Source: an uncultured Campylobacter sp. (lineage in GTDB: Bacteria; Campylobacterota; Campylobacteria; Campylobacterales; Campylobacteraceae). From it: 21,981 nt of DNA. Position numbers and translations under genes: made by a program. The stretch is from the NCBI GenBank assembly GCA_938046705.1, contig CALIWP010000090.1, positions 1 to 21,981 on the forward strand. The letters run 5' to 3'. Positions 6,932 through 13,750 of this stretch are shown piece by piece; the first letter of the stretch is position 1, and every line of letters starts with the position of its first letter. Under the pieces are notes generated by a model. It made no database searches and was not told the origin of the DNA. It was given only the letters and a program-made list of their open reading frames with translations.

Positions 6932-7168
6932 CTAAATTTTTGAAAGTTTTTTGTTTATTATTGCTATAATTTTTTTAAATTCTTCTGTAATTTTTATATA
7001 ACTTTCCCTGGCTTTTGAATTACCTTTATTAGCCGCTTGAATACAGTTCTTCCTTTTAACTGAAAGAGTTGCTAATTCATTCAGTTCTTTATCAATTTTT
7101 AAAGCATCCTTTCCATATTCTTTTGTTAAAATCTTTTTTGCTTCCTCAGTTAATATCTTATCTTTCAT
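6932..7168 (-). CDS. 78-aa helical hypothetical protein
   Basis: Lysine-rich all-helical protein (ILTEEAKKILTKEYGKDALK ... IDKELNELATLSVKRKNCIQ) with no membrane segment. It is transcribed 11 bp after MuB and starts after GGGGGAAAT. In Mu the genes just after B are small and of the 'semi-essential early' class. I do not recognise this one. Confidence 0.6.
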   Translation of the reverse strand: MKDKILTEEAKKILTKEYGKDALKIDKELNELATLSVKRKNCIQAANKGNSKARESYIKITEEFKKIIAIINKKLSKI

Positions 7169-7179
7169 ATTTCCCCCTT

Positions 7180-8127
7180 TTATAATGCTAATGTTGATAA
7201 TGCTGCATCTATATATTTTTTTTCAATCTTCAATGAATTATTTTGTAAAGCAATTTCATAGCTTGATGTTAAAATATTTGCTAAGTTTCTTGCTGAACCT
7301 CTTGTTTGTATATTTATATAACTTATTAATGTCTGCAATTCACTTTCTTTATATAGTTCTATCTCACTTTTTAGAAATTCTTTCACAATATTTGAAACAT
7401 CATTTATTGCTAAATCTTTCAAAGTTATATTTACAACTGCACGGCTTGATAAGTATTCATATTCTTTTTTTCTTGATAAAATTTTACTTTTCAATACCTC
7501 AGTCCCAGCTATAACTACACCCACACCAGTTTGGTCTGCAATGCTTCTTATAATATCAATTACATTTGCTTTTAAATGTTCTCCTTCATCTATAATTATG
7601 ATAGTTTCTGTTAGTTTTACAGCATCTTTTATTCTGTCTTTTAGAGTTTCAGAACTTCCACTTGTATCAAGTTTTAATTCTCTTGCTAACTTTTTAATAA
7701 GTCCTACACTAGATATTCCATTTTCTGCTGTTATTAAAACTCCTCTACCTCCATAAGTTTTTAACCATTCTTGTAGAGCATGAGTTTTTCCAAGCCCTGC
7801 TCTTCCATAAATATAGCCAATCTTTGCACTTTCTATAATTCCTTCTGTTATATTAGAACTCACATATTTTTTTATAGTGTTCAACACATGAAACACTCTT
7901 TTTTTAACTTCTGTATTTACAGAAAAATTTATTCTTTTTATTTTTCTTTTATGCCTATTTAAAAAGTCTTCCACCTTTTTTGAAAATGCTTCATTATCTC
8001 CTGTATAAGTTCCTTTTCTCCATTCACTTAGTGTACTTGATCCCACTCCCATAGCCTTTGCTATTTTTGTATAACTCATATTATTTTCCTCAGAAAATAT
8101 TTCTAACCTTACTCTTAACTCTTCCAT
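7180..8127 (-). CDS. MuB-like AAA+ transposition target ATPase
   Basis: A 315-aa protein, close to the 312 aa of Mu B. An N-terminal helix-turn-helix (about 15-40, NMSYTKIAKAMGVGSSTLSE) is followed by a AAA+ ATPase. Walker A is G108-RAGLGK-T115; Walker B is IIIID180-E181; a sensor-like VVIAGTE is at about 204-210. In Mu, MuB binds target DNA as an ATP filament, brings it to the MuA transpososome and gives target immunity. Here it lies 8 bp after the transposase gene and starts after AGGAGGAAGA, so the pair is cotranscribed. All ATPase residues needed for function are visible. Confidence 0.9.
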   Translation of the reverse strand: MEELRVRLEIFSEENNMSYTKIAKAMGVGSSTLSEWRKGTYTGDNEAFSKKVEDFLNRHKRKIKRINFSVNTEVKKRVFHVLNTIKKYVSSNITEGIIESAKIGYIYGRAGLGKTHALQEWLKTYGGRGVLITAENGISSVGLIKKLARELKLDTSGSSETLKDRIKDAVKLTETIIIIDEGEHLKANVIDIIRSIADQTGVGVVIAGTEVLKSKILSRKKEYEYLSSRAVVNITLKDLAINDVSNIVKEFLKSEIELYKESELQTLISYINIQTRGSARNLANILTSSYEIALQNNSLKIEKKYIDAALSTLAL

Positions 8128-8135
8128 TCTTCCTC

Positions 8136-9989
8136 CTAATCTTCTAAATATATTCCTTCACCTATTAATATTCTTTCTTTTTTACTTTTATTTTCTATAA
8201 CCTTAGTATCTTCAACTATTGTGCCATCAATTAGGTTTAAATCATCTCTTATATCTTCTCTTATTCCCATAATCTCCTTACTTAACTTGCTAATCTTTTG
8301 TAATCTCTTTTTATGTGTTTTAATTGCTGTAACATCTTTCCAACCAGCAAGTCCTAATTGTTCAGCCTTACATAAAAATTCACCAGTTTCTTGATACACA
8401 AAGATGTAACTTAAATCGTGTGGATCATACTTAATTTTAGCTTTTTCTGTCTGATGATAATATAAGTATTCATTAACATAGGTATTTCCCATAAATTCAA
8501 TACCATTTTGCTTTATAGTTCTTATTTCTTCATATAAGAATAATAGCCTGATTTCTTGTTCTGACAACATTCTTCTATTTGCAACAGGATTTTCTTCTTC
8601 AAACACTTCAAGTGGAGTTCTATTATTCATTCCTCTACCTCTATGTGCTTTCAGTCCAGCAGCTCTTCTTAAAGCATAATAGTTATGGTTTTTAATTTGT
8701 ATAAACTTTTCTATTAGCTCTTCAAGTTCCCACTGTTCTAATATTTCTCCCTTATCTAATTTTTGCATTGCAAAACTTCTAAGATGCTCAGGTCTTTCTA
8801 TAATGTTTCCACCCTTATAAGTAGCAAATTCTTTTGTAAAACTTTCTTTAAAATCTACAAACCACCTTTCTATGTGCTTGGCTTGTGCATTGTATGCTTT
8901 TGCATGGTCTACATCTATTCCTAAACTTGCATATATCCCATTAAGCTCATCAGTCCCCTTTAAGACCTTAGATTTATATGCTTTACCATTATCTGTGTAA
9001 ATATGTTGAGGAACTCCATACTTTTCAATTCCCCTTTTTAGAGCTATTGCAATTGCTTCTGTTGTTTCACTCCAAGCTAAGCTCCAACCCACTATAAATC
9101 TACTTTTTACATCAATCCAGACTATTAGCTTTGGAGATCCGAAGTATCTTTCTCCATTTGCTTTTTTTCTATTTCCTTGATAGCACATCATTTCCAAGTC
9201 ATGTCCGTCTGACATCCAAACTTCTCCAGCTTTTATGTCCTCGTAGCTTCTTTCAATGTATGGTGTATGAGTGTCTTTAAACTCTTTGCTTCCCATTCTT
9301 GCTTTATTCTTTTCAATAATGTTTATATCTTTATTAAGATAATTTCTTAAAGTACCATAGCTGATTGCCTCAACTCCAAACATTGCAACTATTCTCTCAA
9401 ATACAAATGTAATTTTTGGCTTATTTTTACTAAAATAAAGCATTTTAGCAGTTTCTAAAACCTCTTCTTTTACTCTTCTTATTCCCTTAGTTGTCCCATG
9501 TCCAGAAGCCAAAGCCAGTGGATTATGTTTATTTTTTATATATATTCCCCACCACCTACGAAGTGTAGGTACTGTTAGTTTCTTTAAAATTTCCAACTGT
9601 TGTGGATAATTTTTATTTGCTTCTTTTACAAACTTCTTTATAATTTCTTCTTTACTATCTCCACCTTCCTCATACTTTTCTTCCAATTTCATACAAAGAA
9701 TAAATCTAGCATTAGCAACCCGTTGATTCCAACTTGGTAGCTCATCAATAGCTGTTGCTTCTTTCTTTGCTACTGTCCTAGTTGCTACTTTCTTTTCTTT
9801 TTCTTCCTTAACTTCCACCAGTGAAGCTCTATATGCATCCACCTCAGAAGCCTTATATACATTTTTATAAACTTTCCCTATCTTCTTTTTTTCAACAGTC
9901 CAGCCTTGCAACTGTGCAAATCTTAAAGCCTGAGTTCTAGTTTTTTCAAAGAGTCTTTGTAAATCTTCTAATAAGTATTCTTTTGTCAT
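8136..9989 (-). CDS. MuA-like DDE transposase
   Basis: A 617-aa protein (Mu A has 663). The N-terminal winged-helix-like DNA-binding part (about 1-60) has RFAQLQGWTVEKKKIGKVYK. A second helical DNA-binding region runs to about 240. The RNase-H-fold catalytic core starts near 255: first Asp in VWMSD261GHD, second in YTD333NGKAY, Glu in KHIE374RWF. A C-terminal beta-barrel and helical tail follow, where MuA contacts MuB. The DDE triad is complete, so the enzyme could cut and join the phage ends and drive replicative transposition. The start follows GAAAGGAGCTTTT. It lacks an obvious domain I-alpha enhancer-binding part, which may account for its being shorter than MuA. Confidence 0.93.
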   Translation of the reverse strand: MTKEYLLEDLQRLFEKTRTQALRFAQLQGWTVEKKKIGKVYKNVYKASEVDAYRASLVEVKEEKEKKVATRTVAKKEATAIDELPSWNQRVANARFILCMKLEEKYEEGGDSKEEIIKKFVKEANKNYPQQLEILKKLTVPTLRRWWGIYIKNKHNPLALASGHGTTKGIRRVKEEVLETAKMLYFSKNKPKITFVFERIVAMFGVEAISYGTLRNYLNKDINIIEKNKARMGSKEFKDTHTPYIERSYEDIKAGEVWMSDGHDLEMMCYQGNRKKANGERYFGSPKLIVWIDVKSRFIVGWSLAWSETTEAIAIALKRGIEKYGVPQHIYTDNGKAYKSKVLKGTDELNGIYASLGIDVDHAKAYNAQAKHIERWFVDFKESFTKEFATYKGGNIIERPEHLRSFAMQKLDKGEILEQWELEELIEKFIQIKNHNYYALRRAAGLKAHRGRGMNNRTPLEVFEEENPVANRRMLSEQEIRLLFLYEEIRTIKQNGIEFMGNTYVNEYLYYHQTEKAKIKYDPHDLSYIFVYQETGEFLCKAEQLGLAGWKDVTAIKTHKKRLQKISKLSKEIMGIREDIRDDLNLIDGTIVEDTKVIENKSKKERILIGEGIYLED

Positions 9990-10001
9990 AAAAGCTCCTT
10001 T

Positions 10002-10406
10002 CTAAAAGATCCTTACATTCAAAGCCCTTTCAATTCCCTTTTCAGTTTCTAGATCTCTTTCTGCATTAAGTCCTCTTAATGCTCTATATACCTTCTTTTC
10101 ATCTAAATCTTCTTTTTTACAAAAATCTTTCAATGTTAAATCTCTTAGTAATAATGATTTTTGAAATGTTTTTACTCTCTTATCTCTATTTTTTACATAA
10201 GCTGGGACTTTATCACATAATGCTAGTACCTCAGCTTCTCTTTCCTCTAATTCTCCATTTAAAAGTTTTTTAAATTCATATTGACTTAGATTAAGCTCCT
10301 GCATTACCTTTTGTAGACTTATTTCTGCATCAATTAAATTCTTTTTTATTTCTGTTATTCTGATTAACTTTTCTCTATATTGCTCTACCTTCTGTTCTAT
10401 ACACAT
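10002..10406 (-). CDS. Hypothetical protein with HTH-like segments
   Basis: A 134-aa protein; start set at the ATG at 10406, 8 bases after AAGGAG. Two segments look like helix-turn-helix units: ELNLSQYEFKKLLNGELEER (middle) and LTLKDFCKKEDLDEKKVYRA (near the end). The N-terminal third is a probable coiled coil. It lies 12 bp before the transposase gene and overlaps a 43-aa ORF by 32 bp. It may be a DNA-binding early regulator; family not recognised. Confidence 0.6.
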   Translation of the reverse strand: MCIEQKVEQYREKLIRITEIKKNLIDAEISLQKVMQELNLSQYEFKKLLNGELEEREAEVLALCDKVPAYVKNRDKRVKTFQKSLLLRDLTLKDFCKKEDLDEKKVYRALRGLNAERDLETEKGIERALNVRIF

Positions 10407-10506
10407 TTTCAAGCTCCTTTTCTAACTTTAAAATCATCTTTTTATATGTATCTGGATGCTTCTTTAAATGTTCAAGCATTCCTTCTATATAAATTTTTCT
10501 TTCCAT
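10375..10506 (-). CDS. 43-aa hypothetical protein
   Basis: Short helical, lysine-rich ORF (MERKIYIEGMLEHLKKHPDT ...) with Shine-Dalgarno AAAAAGGAGAGTAA. Its last third overlaps the next gene in another frame and contains that gene's ribosome-binding site, so translation is probably coupled. Function unknown. Confidence 0.55.
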   Translation of the reverse strand: MERKIYIEGMLEHLKKHPDTYKKMILKLEKELENVYRTEGRAI

Positions 10507-10550
10507 TTACTCTCCTTTTTGATATAATCAAAGTATCTAATTTTTACTGG

Positions 10551-10581
10551 GGACACCATAGCTTTGCCGAGCATGATGTCC
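10551..10581. other. Hairpin in the gap after the recombinase-like gene
   Basis: GGACACCATAGCT pairs with AGC-ATGATGTCC (31 bp in all, one bulge and one G-U or A-C mismatch). Read on the plus strand it is followed by six T, a terminator-like end facing against the operon. Read in the operon direction it has an A-run before it and no T-run after it. It is richer in G+C than its surroundings. Confidence 0.5.
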
Positions 10582-10587
10582 TTTTTT

Positions 10588-11349
10588 CTAATAATTAAAA
10601 TATTGATAACCTGCTCTCTTATAATATTGTCTTAAACTATACACATTTTTTAATCTTAAATACTCCACTGCCTCCTCTTCTTTACCTTGTTTGATATATA
10701 ACTCCAATGCTAGTGAATGTTTCATATCATCAAGATTACAAACTCTTCCTAAATATTTTTTAGTATTCACTTTATTCCAGTACCACAATGTACTCAAATC
10801 AAGTGGAAAAATTTCATTTTCTAACTCATGCTTTTCTGCATATCCTAACAAATCTTTTATTAAATCCTTATTTACTCTCCTTCCTGATATTATTCCATTT
10901 GGATAATCAATATCTTCAACCTTTATTTTTACAATCTCTTTGAAAAATAACCCTAACTCTTTAAGGACCATATACATAAGTCTTTCTCTTTCAGGTACTG
11001 AGGCTGTTAATATATTAAACTGCTCTATTGTTATAAAGTCCTTAGTTTTAAAAACTCTTTTATACTTCCTAATATTTTCAGTTATATTTAAGCCTAGTAT
11101 TTCTTCAAAGAAAAACTCCAAAGCATTAAGTTCTACAAGCACTGTATTAACAGATAATGTCATTAATTTATTATCTAAATATCTGATTACATCTTCTTTT
11201 TTTACATCTATCACTTCCTTATTTGTTGATTCTAAAAATTCTTTTACTATTCTCTTGTATGTTCCTTGTGTTGAGATTGAATACTCTCTGTAGCTCATTT
11301 CTGACTGTAAACTTAATAAATCCAAATAAAATTTATTGTTCTCCTCCAT
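10588..11349 (-). CDS. Degenerate tyrosine-recombinase-like protein
   Basis: About 253 aa from the chosen ATG at 11349; earlier in-frame ATGs overlap the upstream gene. Residues about 20-90 form the SAM-like core-binding domain of phage integrases (SISTQGTYKRIVKEFLESTN ... VNTVLVELNALEFFFEEILG). The C-terminal domain keeps the fold pattern but not the chemistry. The first catalytic Arg position reads GLFFKEIVKIKVEDID with no Arg, the H-x-x-R box reads MKHSLAL, and a later His/Trp is absent. A tyrosine survives in SLRQYYKRAG. It is probably a DNA-binding or structural relative rather than an active recombinase. It sits in the Mu-like early operon, where transposition does not need a site-specific recombinase. 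Confidence 0.65.
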   Translation of the reverse strand: MEENNKFYLDLLSLQSEMSYREYSISTQGTYKRIVKEFLESTNKEVIDVKKEDVIRYLDNKLMTLSVNTVLVELNALEFFFEEILGLNITENIRKYKRVFKTKDFITIEQFNILTASVPERERLMYMVLKELGLFFKEIVKIKVEDIDYPNGIISGRRVNKDLIKDLLGYAEKHELENEIFPLDLSTLWYWNKVNTKKYLGRVCNLDDMKHSLALELYIKQGKEEEAVEYLRLKNVYSLRQYYKRAGYQYFNY

Positions 11350-11953
11350 CTTCATCTCCATACACTGCATCACTTAGTTCATTCACTGCACCAACAATTT
11401 CGTCTACCTTACTTTTTATTAGTTTTATATCCTCTTGCATTGGTGCAATCATTTCAAAATATGCTTTTGCTTTTTCAAAAAATTCAAATATGTTTTCTAT
11501 TTCATCATCTCTTTGAGTTACTAATTCCAACATTTTATCTATCTTTGGTTCTATTCTCATTGGCAATGCTGGGAGTCCTGAATTTAAAGCTATTTGATTA
11601 TTTTTGAATTTTGTTATCATCTCCTTTGAAAAGTTTTTTATAAATCTTCTAAACTGCTTTGCTCTCTCTGTATTCGCTAAATAAGCAACTTCAAATATTC
11701 CATCTTGATTAAATATTCTTTTCTCTCTTTTCTTTGATATTCCTCCTTCATTACTTAAAACTTTTTTTAAACATGAATATTCTGGACTTTGTAACTCTGG
11801 ATTTCTTAAAATAATACTTTTAAAACTTTCCTTATCTTTAAATCCTAATGCTTTTGCTAATTCATCCATATCCATTTCAATTTCATTGTTATTATTTACC
11901 ATTACTTGAAGTTCAGTATTTTCAAATACTACTAAATTATTTTTATTGTTCAT
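11333..11953 (-). CDS. BRO-N domain antirepressor-like protein
   Basis: About 206 aa from the ATG at 11953, which follows GGTGGAGGAG. The N-terminal BRO-N-type domain spans about 10-115: FENTELQVMVNNNNEIEMDM, DELAKALGFKDKESFKSII, then FNQDGIFEVAYLANTERAKQ and FRRFIKNFSKEMI, the usual 'A-x-x-F-R-x-W' analogue. The C-terminal half is a coiled coil (EPKIDKMLELVTQRDDEIEN ...) in place of a KilAC domain. Such proteins in temperate phages can bind and inactivate repressors or act as DNA-binding regulators. Position in the early operon fits. It overlaps both neighbours (17 and 11 bp). Confidence 0.7.
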   Translation of the reverse strand: MNNKNNLVVFENTELQVMVNNNNEIEMDMDELAKALGFKDKESFKSIILRNPELQSPEYSCLKKVLSNEGGISKKREKRIFNQDGIFEVAYLANTERAKQFRRFIKNFSKEMITKFKNNQIALNSGLPALPMRIEPKIDKMLELVTQRDDEIENIFEFFEKAKAYFEMIAPMQEDIKLIKSKVDEIVGAVNELSDAVYGDEDGGEQ

Positions 11954-12212
11954 CTCCTCCACCAACTTTTTGTTCATGTCTTTTTAATAAACCAGGAACA
12001 TCTTTATTTTTAATATCTTCAATTTCCATATAACAAGGATAATAATCTGCCTTTATTTTTAAACTGCTTTCAGGAATATATAGAGTTTTATTCCTGTTTT
12101 TTTCTTCTTTTAAAAATAAATAATCTATATTTGTTTTTACTTTTTCCCAATCTGCCTTACTTAGTTTTAAAATTTCATCTATTAGTGTTTTTGATACTTT
12201 TATCTTAATCAC
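11943..12212 (-). CDS. 89-aa hypothetical protein (GTG start uncertain)
   Basis: Starts with KIKVSKTLIDEILKLSKADW (helical), then a middle with two or three short strands (KTLYIPESSLKIKADYYPCY). The ending GGGDEQ is encoded by the ribosome-binding site of the next gene. The only usual start is a GTG lying inside a near-perfect anti-16S match (GAGGTGATT), so the true start may be the ATA a few codons on. No family recognised. Confidence 0.55.
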   Translation of the reverse strand: MIKIKVSKTLIDEILKLSKADWEKVKTNIDYLFLKEEKNRNKTLYIPESSLKIKADYYPCYMEIEDIKNKDVPGLLKRHEQKVGGGDEQ

Positions 12213-12215
12213 CTC

Positions 12216-12389
12216 TTATTTCAATATATTTTTTAATGTATATATTTCAATATTTTTATTTCCAATGTATCTCCAAAGTGCCTCATCATCTTCACCATTC
12301 TGTAGTTTTTCTTGATATTCTTTTAAAAGGTCACTTCTTAAATCTTCAAGTTTTTTTATTTTATTTTCAATATATTCTCTACTTTTCAT
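12216..12389 (-). CDS. 57-aa helical hypothetical protein
   Basis: Short ORF with Shine-Dalgarno GAAAGGATTAGATT. The product is a charged helix (SREYIENKIKKLEDLRSDLL, KEYQEKLQNGEDDEALWRYI), probably a coiled-coil dimer. It ends 3 bp before the next GTG. It fits the operon spacing; function unknown. Confidence 0.55.
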   Translation of the reverse strand: MKSREYIENKIKKLEDLRSDLLKEYQEKLQNGEDDEALWRYIGNKNIEIYTLKNILK

Positions 12390-12408
12390 AATCTAATCCT
12401 TTCTTTAA

Positions 12409-12642
12409 TTACTTCATTCCTTTATAAAGTTTTTCAAGTTCTTTCATTGCTTCCATTAATTTTGGATGCTTAGAATTTATAATTTTATTACTAATTTCTT
12501 CATACCAGCTTTTAGCCATATCTTTATTTATGTAATGGATTCTTTTTATCCCTAATAGATCCATTTGAATTTTTCCACCTATTTCTACCAAGTAAAAAAT
12601 ATATTTAGCTTCTTCATCTTTGAAATACAAGTCTTTTTCCAT
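12409..12642 (-). CDS. 77-aa hypothetical phage protein
   Basis: Acidic N-terminus with alternating hydrophobic residues (EAKYIFYLVEIGGKIQMDLL), then a helical C-terminus (SKHPKLMEAMKELEKLYKGM). Good Shine-Dalgarno (AAGGAGTTTAAAA). Between an upstream 71-aa gene (11 bp) and a 57-aa gene. No family recognised. Confidence 0.6.
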   Translation of the reverse strand: MEKDLYFKDEEAKYIFYLVEIGGKIQMDLLGIKRIHYINKDMAKSWYEEISNKIINSKHPKLMEAMKELEKLYKGMK

Positions 12643-12653
12643 TTTTAAACTCC

Positions 12654-12869
12654 TTAAAATCTTTTTTTAATTTCTTCAGCAAAACTTTTATCAATGTTCA
12701 AACAGCAAGGTTGAATATTAAATTTTTCTGGAAGAATTGAATATTTAAAATCAATTTCTTTTTTTGCTTCTTCTTCAGAAGAAAATGCTGAAAGAATAGT
12801 TTTATCAGCATTAGTTATGATATAAATAGTTCTAAAATTTTCAGGTATTTTATCTTTTTTCTTAGGCAT
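12654..12869 (-). CDS. 71-aa hypothetical phage protein
   Basis: Basic start (MPKKKDKIPENF), then strand-helix pattern RTIYIITNADKTILSAFSSE with an EEEAKKEI helix, a pattern seen in small phage proteins of ferredoxin-like fold. A Cys-Cys pair is near the end. The start overlaps the upstream stop by 8 bp and has a weak Shine-Dalgarno, so translation is probably coupled. Confidence 0.6.
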   Translation of the reverse strand: MPKKKDKIPENFRTIYIITNADKTILSAFSSEEEAKKEIDFKYSILPEKFNIQPCCLNIDKSFAEEIKKRF

Positions 12870-12990
12870 TTTTATCGCCTACTTTGATGTTACAAGGATA
12901 GCCCATTTTCTTAAGTTCATCCTTAATTTCAATGAATTTTGTTGTTTCTCCATACTTGCTAATTAGTTCTTCTAATTCTGATACTCTCAT
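12862..12990 (-). CDS. 42-aa protein, first gene of the early operon
   Basis: ORF with a strong Shine-Dalgarno (ATAGGAGGAAAAATTT) encoding MRVSELEELISKYGETTKFI ... KMGYPCNIKVGDKNA. It begins the continuous run of minus-strand genes, about 46 bp after the putative start of transcription at the 13043-13070 promoter. It overlaps the next gene by 8 bp. Function unknown. Confidence 0.6.
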   Translation of the reverse strand: MRVSELEELISKYGETTKFIEIKDELKKMGYPCNIKVGDKNA

Positions 12991-13032
12991 AAATTTTTCC
13001 TCCTATTTTTGTTGGAGAAATATAGAAATATC

Positions 13033-13061
13033 TTGTAATATAATAATAATTGTGTTATAAT
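13033..13061 (+). promoter_or_regulatory. Plus-strand promoter back to back with the early promoter
   Basis: TTGTAA (13033-13038), 17-bp spacer, TATAAT (13056-13061). It would start RNA near 13068, running away from the early operon into a terminator after about 73 nt, with no ORF in between. Confidence 0.5.
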
Positions 13062-13070
13062 TATTATCAA
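13043..13070 (-). promoter_or_regulatory. Probable promoter of the long early operon
   Basis: Minus strand TTGATA (13070-13065), 16-bp spacer, TATTAT (13048-13043), just before the first gene. It overlaps a plus-strand promoter at 13033-13061, so the two could not be used at once. AT-rich context raises the risk of a chance match. Confidence 0.5.
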
Positions 13071-13140
13071 CAAGGGAGCTAATTATTTTTAATTACTTCT
13101 TTGAAAGAAAAGAGTACTTTGGTCGGTGGCTCTTTTTTTT
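13067..13140 (+). ncRNA. Candidate small RNA of about 73 nt
   Basis: A consensus-like promoter and a T8-ended hairpin bracket a stretch with no ORF. Predicted folds: TAATTA-TTTT-TAATTA, TTCTT-TGA-AAGAA, and the terminator stem. It might be a regulatory RNA of the lysis-lysogeny decision. Alternatively the hairpin is only the terminator of the opposing small membrane gene. Confidence 0.35.
13109..13140. terminator. Bidirectional terminator
   Basis: AAAGAGTAC pairs with GTG-G-CTCTTT (one bulge, loop of 8), followed by eight T on the plus strand. On the minus strand the stem is followed by TTTTCTTTC and would end the transcript of the small membrane gene. Confidence 0.65.
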
Positions 13141-13291
13141 ATTTTCTCCATAACTTCAAATCATTTTTACACTCATCTAAAAACTTTTTAATTTTCTTAC
13201 CTAACAAATACCAAGTAATCAAATAAAGTATTAAATTAGTAAAAAAACAAATAGTTATTAAGAAACAAATAAGTAAAAAACTTTTAATCAT
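13139..13291 (-). CDS. 50-aa single-span membrane protein
   Basis: The Shine-Dalgarno AAGGAAGTGAA precedes an ORF whose residues 4-30 are strongly hydrophobic (SFLLICFLITICFFTNLILY ...), followed by a basic/charged cytoplasmic-type tail (GKKIKKFLDECKNDLKLWRK). The promoter at 13382-13410 (minus) serves it, and it ends at the bidirectional terminator, so it appears to be a one-gene transcript divergent from the HTH gene at 13523. Small membrane proteins at this place in phage switches may act in superinfection exclusion; that is only an analogy. Confidence 0.6.
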   Translation of the reverse strand: MIKSFLLICFLITICFFTNLILYLITWYLLGKKIKKFLDECKNDLKLWRK

Positions 13292-13381
13292 TTCACTTCC
13301 TTATTTTAAAATTCTATGTATTTCTCCTAAAATTTAAAAATCTTTTTATTAATTTACACAATTTTTAATTGTTATAAGCTA

Positions 13382-13410
13382 ATAATAATATATTTTAAAT
13401 TGTTTGTCAA
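13382..13410 (-). promoter_or_regulatory. Strong promoter for the small membrane protein
   Basis: Minus strand TTGACA (13410-13405), 17-bp spacer, TATTAT (13387-13382). Perfect -35. Repeats resembling the operator of the facing promoter (AAATTGTTT, ATTGTTTTAAGCAATT) lie on and beside it. Confidence 0.65.
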
Positions 13411-13452
13411 GTGTAAAAATTGTTTTAAGCAATTTTTAAATTTTTAAAAAAG

Positions 13453-13497
13453 TTGTAAAATTGCTTTTAATAGTATATAATCGTATTAAAAGCAATT
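13453..13497 (+). promoter_or_regulatory. Promoter and palindromic operator of the HTH gene
   Basis: TTGTAA (13453-13458), 17-bp spacer, TATAAT (13476-13481). A perfect inverted repeat with 14-bp arms (13459-13472 and 13484-13497, AATTGCTTTTAATA) and an 11-bp centre encloses the -10. A dimeric repressor bound here would block the promoter. The likely ligand is the HTH protein encoded immediately downstream (autorepression). Confidence 0.7.
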
Positions 13498-13522
13498 AAA
13501 AATTTAAAAAGGAGGTTTTAAT

Positions 13523-13747
13523 ATGATAAAATTTAAAATTCATATTTTAATGGCTGAGAAAAGAATGACACAAAAAGATGTCATGGAAGCCACTGGAATA
13601 ACTACTACTGTTATGAATAAATATTATTATGGAACAATAGTTAGAATCCCTACTCTTCATATTGACAAATTATGTAAATTATTCAATTGCCAGCCAAATG
13701 ATTTATTTGAGTATATTCCAGATAATGAGACTACAACTCATGAATAA
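13523..13747 (+). CDS. Cro/CI-type HTH regulator
   Basis: A 74-aa protein consisting of one HTH_XRE/HTH_26-type domain: KIHILMAEKRMTQKDVMEAT, GITTTVMNKYYYGTIVRIPT, then LHIDKLCKLFNCQPNDLFEY, which matches the family ending 'CKxLxCxPxDLxEY'. No peptidase or oligomerisation domain. Start after AAAAAGGAGGTTTTAAT. It faces away from the small membrane gene, with a palindromic operator between them, and likely controls both promoters. Confidence 0.85.
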   Translation: MIKFKIHILMAEKRMTQKDVMEATGITTTVMNKYYYGTIVRIPTLHIDKLCKLFNCQPNDLFEYIPDNETTTHE

Positions 13748-13750
13748 TTT

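Noticed and set aside
10488..10577. 29-codon minus-strand ORF beginning inside the hairpin at 10551-10581
   Set aside because: No Shine-Dalgarno, start codon sequestered in the stem, and it runs out of frame through the ribosome-binding site and start of a better-supported ORF.
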